A stretch of DNA of 5,770 nt from Chloroflexota bacterium (lineage in GTDB: Bacteria > Chloroflexota > UBA6077 > JACCZL01). Shown here one piece after another: positions 5,724-5,770 of this stretch. The position numbers and the translations under genes were made by a program. How positions within the stretch are numbered: the first letter of the stretch is position 1; each line of letters starts with the position of its first letter. The notes below the pieces were generated by a model. That model did no database searches. It saw only the letters and a program-made list of their open reading frames with translations, and was not told the DNA's origin. The stretch is from NCBI GenBank assembly GCA_020845495.1, contig JADLFM010000231.1, forward strand, positions 1-5,770, read 5' to 3'.

Positions 5724-5770
5724 GTGGAGCAGCAGGTCTCGTGGGTGGTGGAGCTGTCGGTGAAGCCGGG
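5724..5770 (+). CDS. Antibiotic biosynthesis monooxygenase-like protein, N-terminal fragment
   Basis: GTG 5724 follows GGAGGA (5715-5720) after three bases, a close but usable spacing. The 15 complete codons read MEQQVSWVVELSVKP, and the last two window bases allow Gly next. A short polar start followed by a hydrophobic strand ending in V-K-P-G is the usual first strand of ABM-fold proteins (quinol monooxygenases and heme-degrading relatives, about 100 residues, often dimeric). The family covers small-molecule oxidation and detoxification, and too little is present to say which. It is divergent from the exported-protein operon. It could also be another ferredoxin-like-fold protein, because only one strand is visible. 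Confidence 0.5.
   Translation, partial: MEQQVSWVVELSVKP

Overview
The window is high-GC DNA with GTG starts, a probably leaderless regulator, 4-nt gene overlaps and strong AGGAGG-type ribosome binding sites. This fits a high-GC Gram-positive bacterium (Actinomycetota). The papain-like peptidase remnant and the thiolase and monooxygenase fragments agree with that, but the sequence does not fix the genus.

Layout, left to right. (1) 1-132, minus: the first 44 codons of a thiolase that runs off the left edge. (2) 133-501: a 369-base gap with only a doubtful signal-peptide ORF on the plus strand. (3) 502-2897, minus: a two-gene operon. An M24-fold (creatinase / ectoine hydrolase-like) protein is followed, with a 4-nt stop/start overlap, by a complete class II histone-deacetylase-like amidohydrolase. 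(4) 2945-3538, plus: a divergent TetR-family regulator. The control region between it and the operon is about 50 bp and holds a palindrome, with a -35/-10 promoter that reaches into the regulator's first codons. (5) 3690-4040, minus: a broken papain-like (C1) peptidase with no catalytic-Cys half and an internal amber stop. (6) 4077-5233, minus: two exported proteins of unknown function, spaced 11 nt apart. (7) 5234-5723: a divergent non-coding region. (8) 5724-5770, plus: the first 15 codons of a probable antibiotic-biosynthesis-monooxygenase-like protein.

The best candidate for an undescribed system is the TetR / M24 / HDAC-like cluster. The M24 protein has lost most of its metal ligands, as in metal-independent C-N hydrolases of this fold. 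The HDAC-like protein keeps its full zinc site. Together they could act in sequence on an acylated amine or cyclic amidine, under a regulator that senses the substrate. The substrate is not visible in the sequence, so this is inference. The second interesting area is the exported-protein operon, whose reading frame runs through an amber stop into the peptidase remnant.
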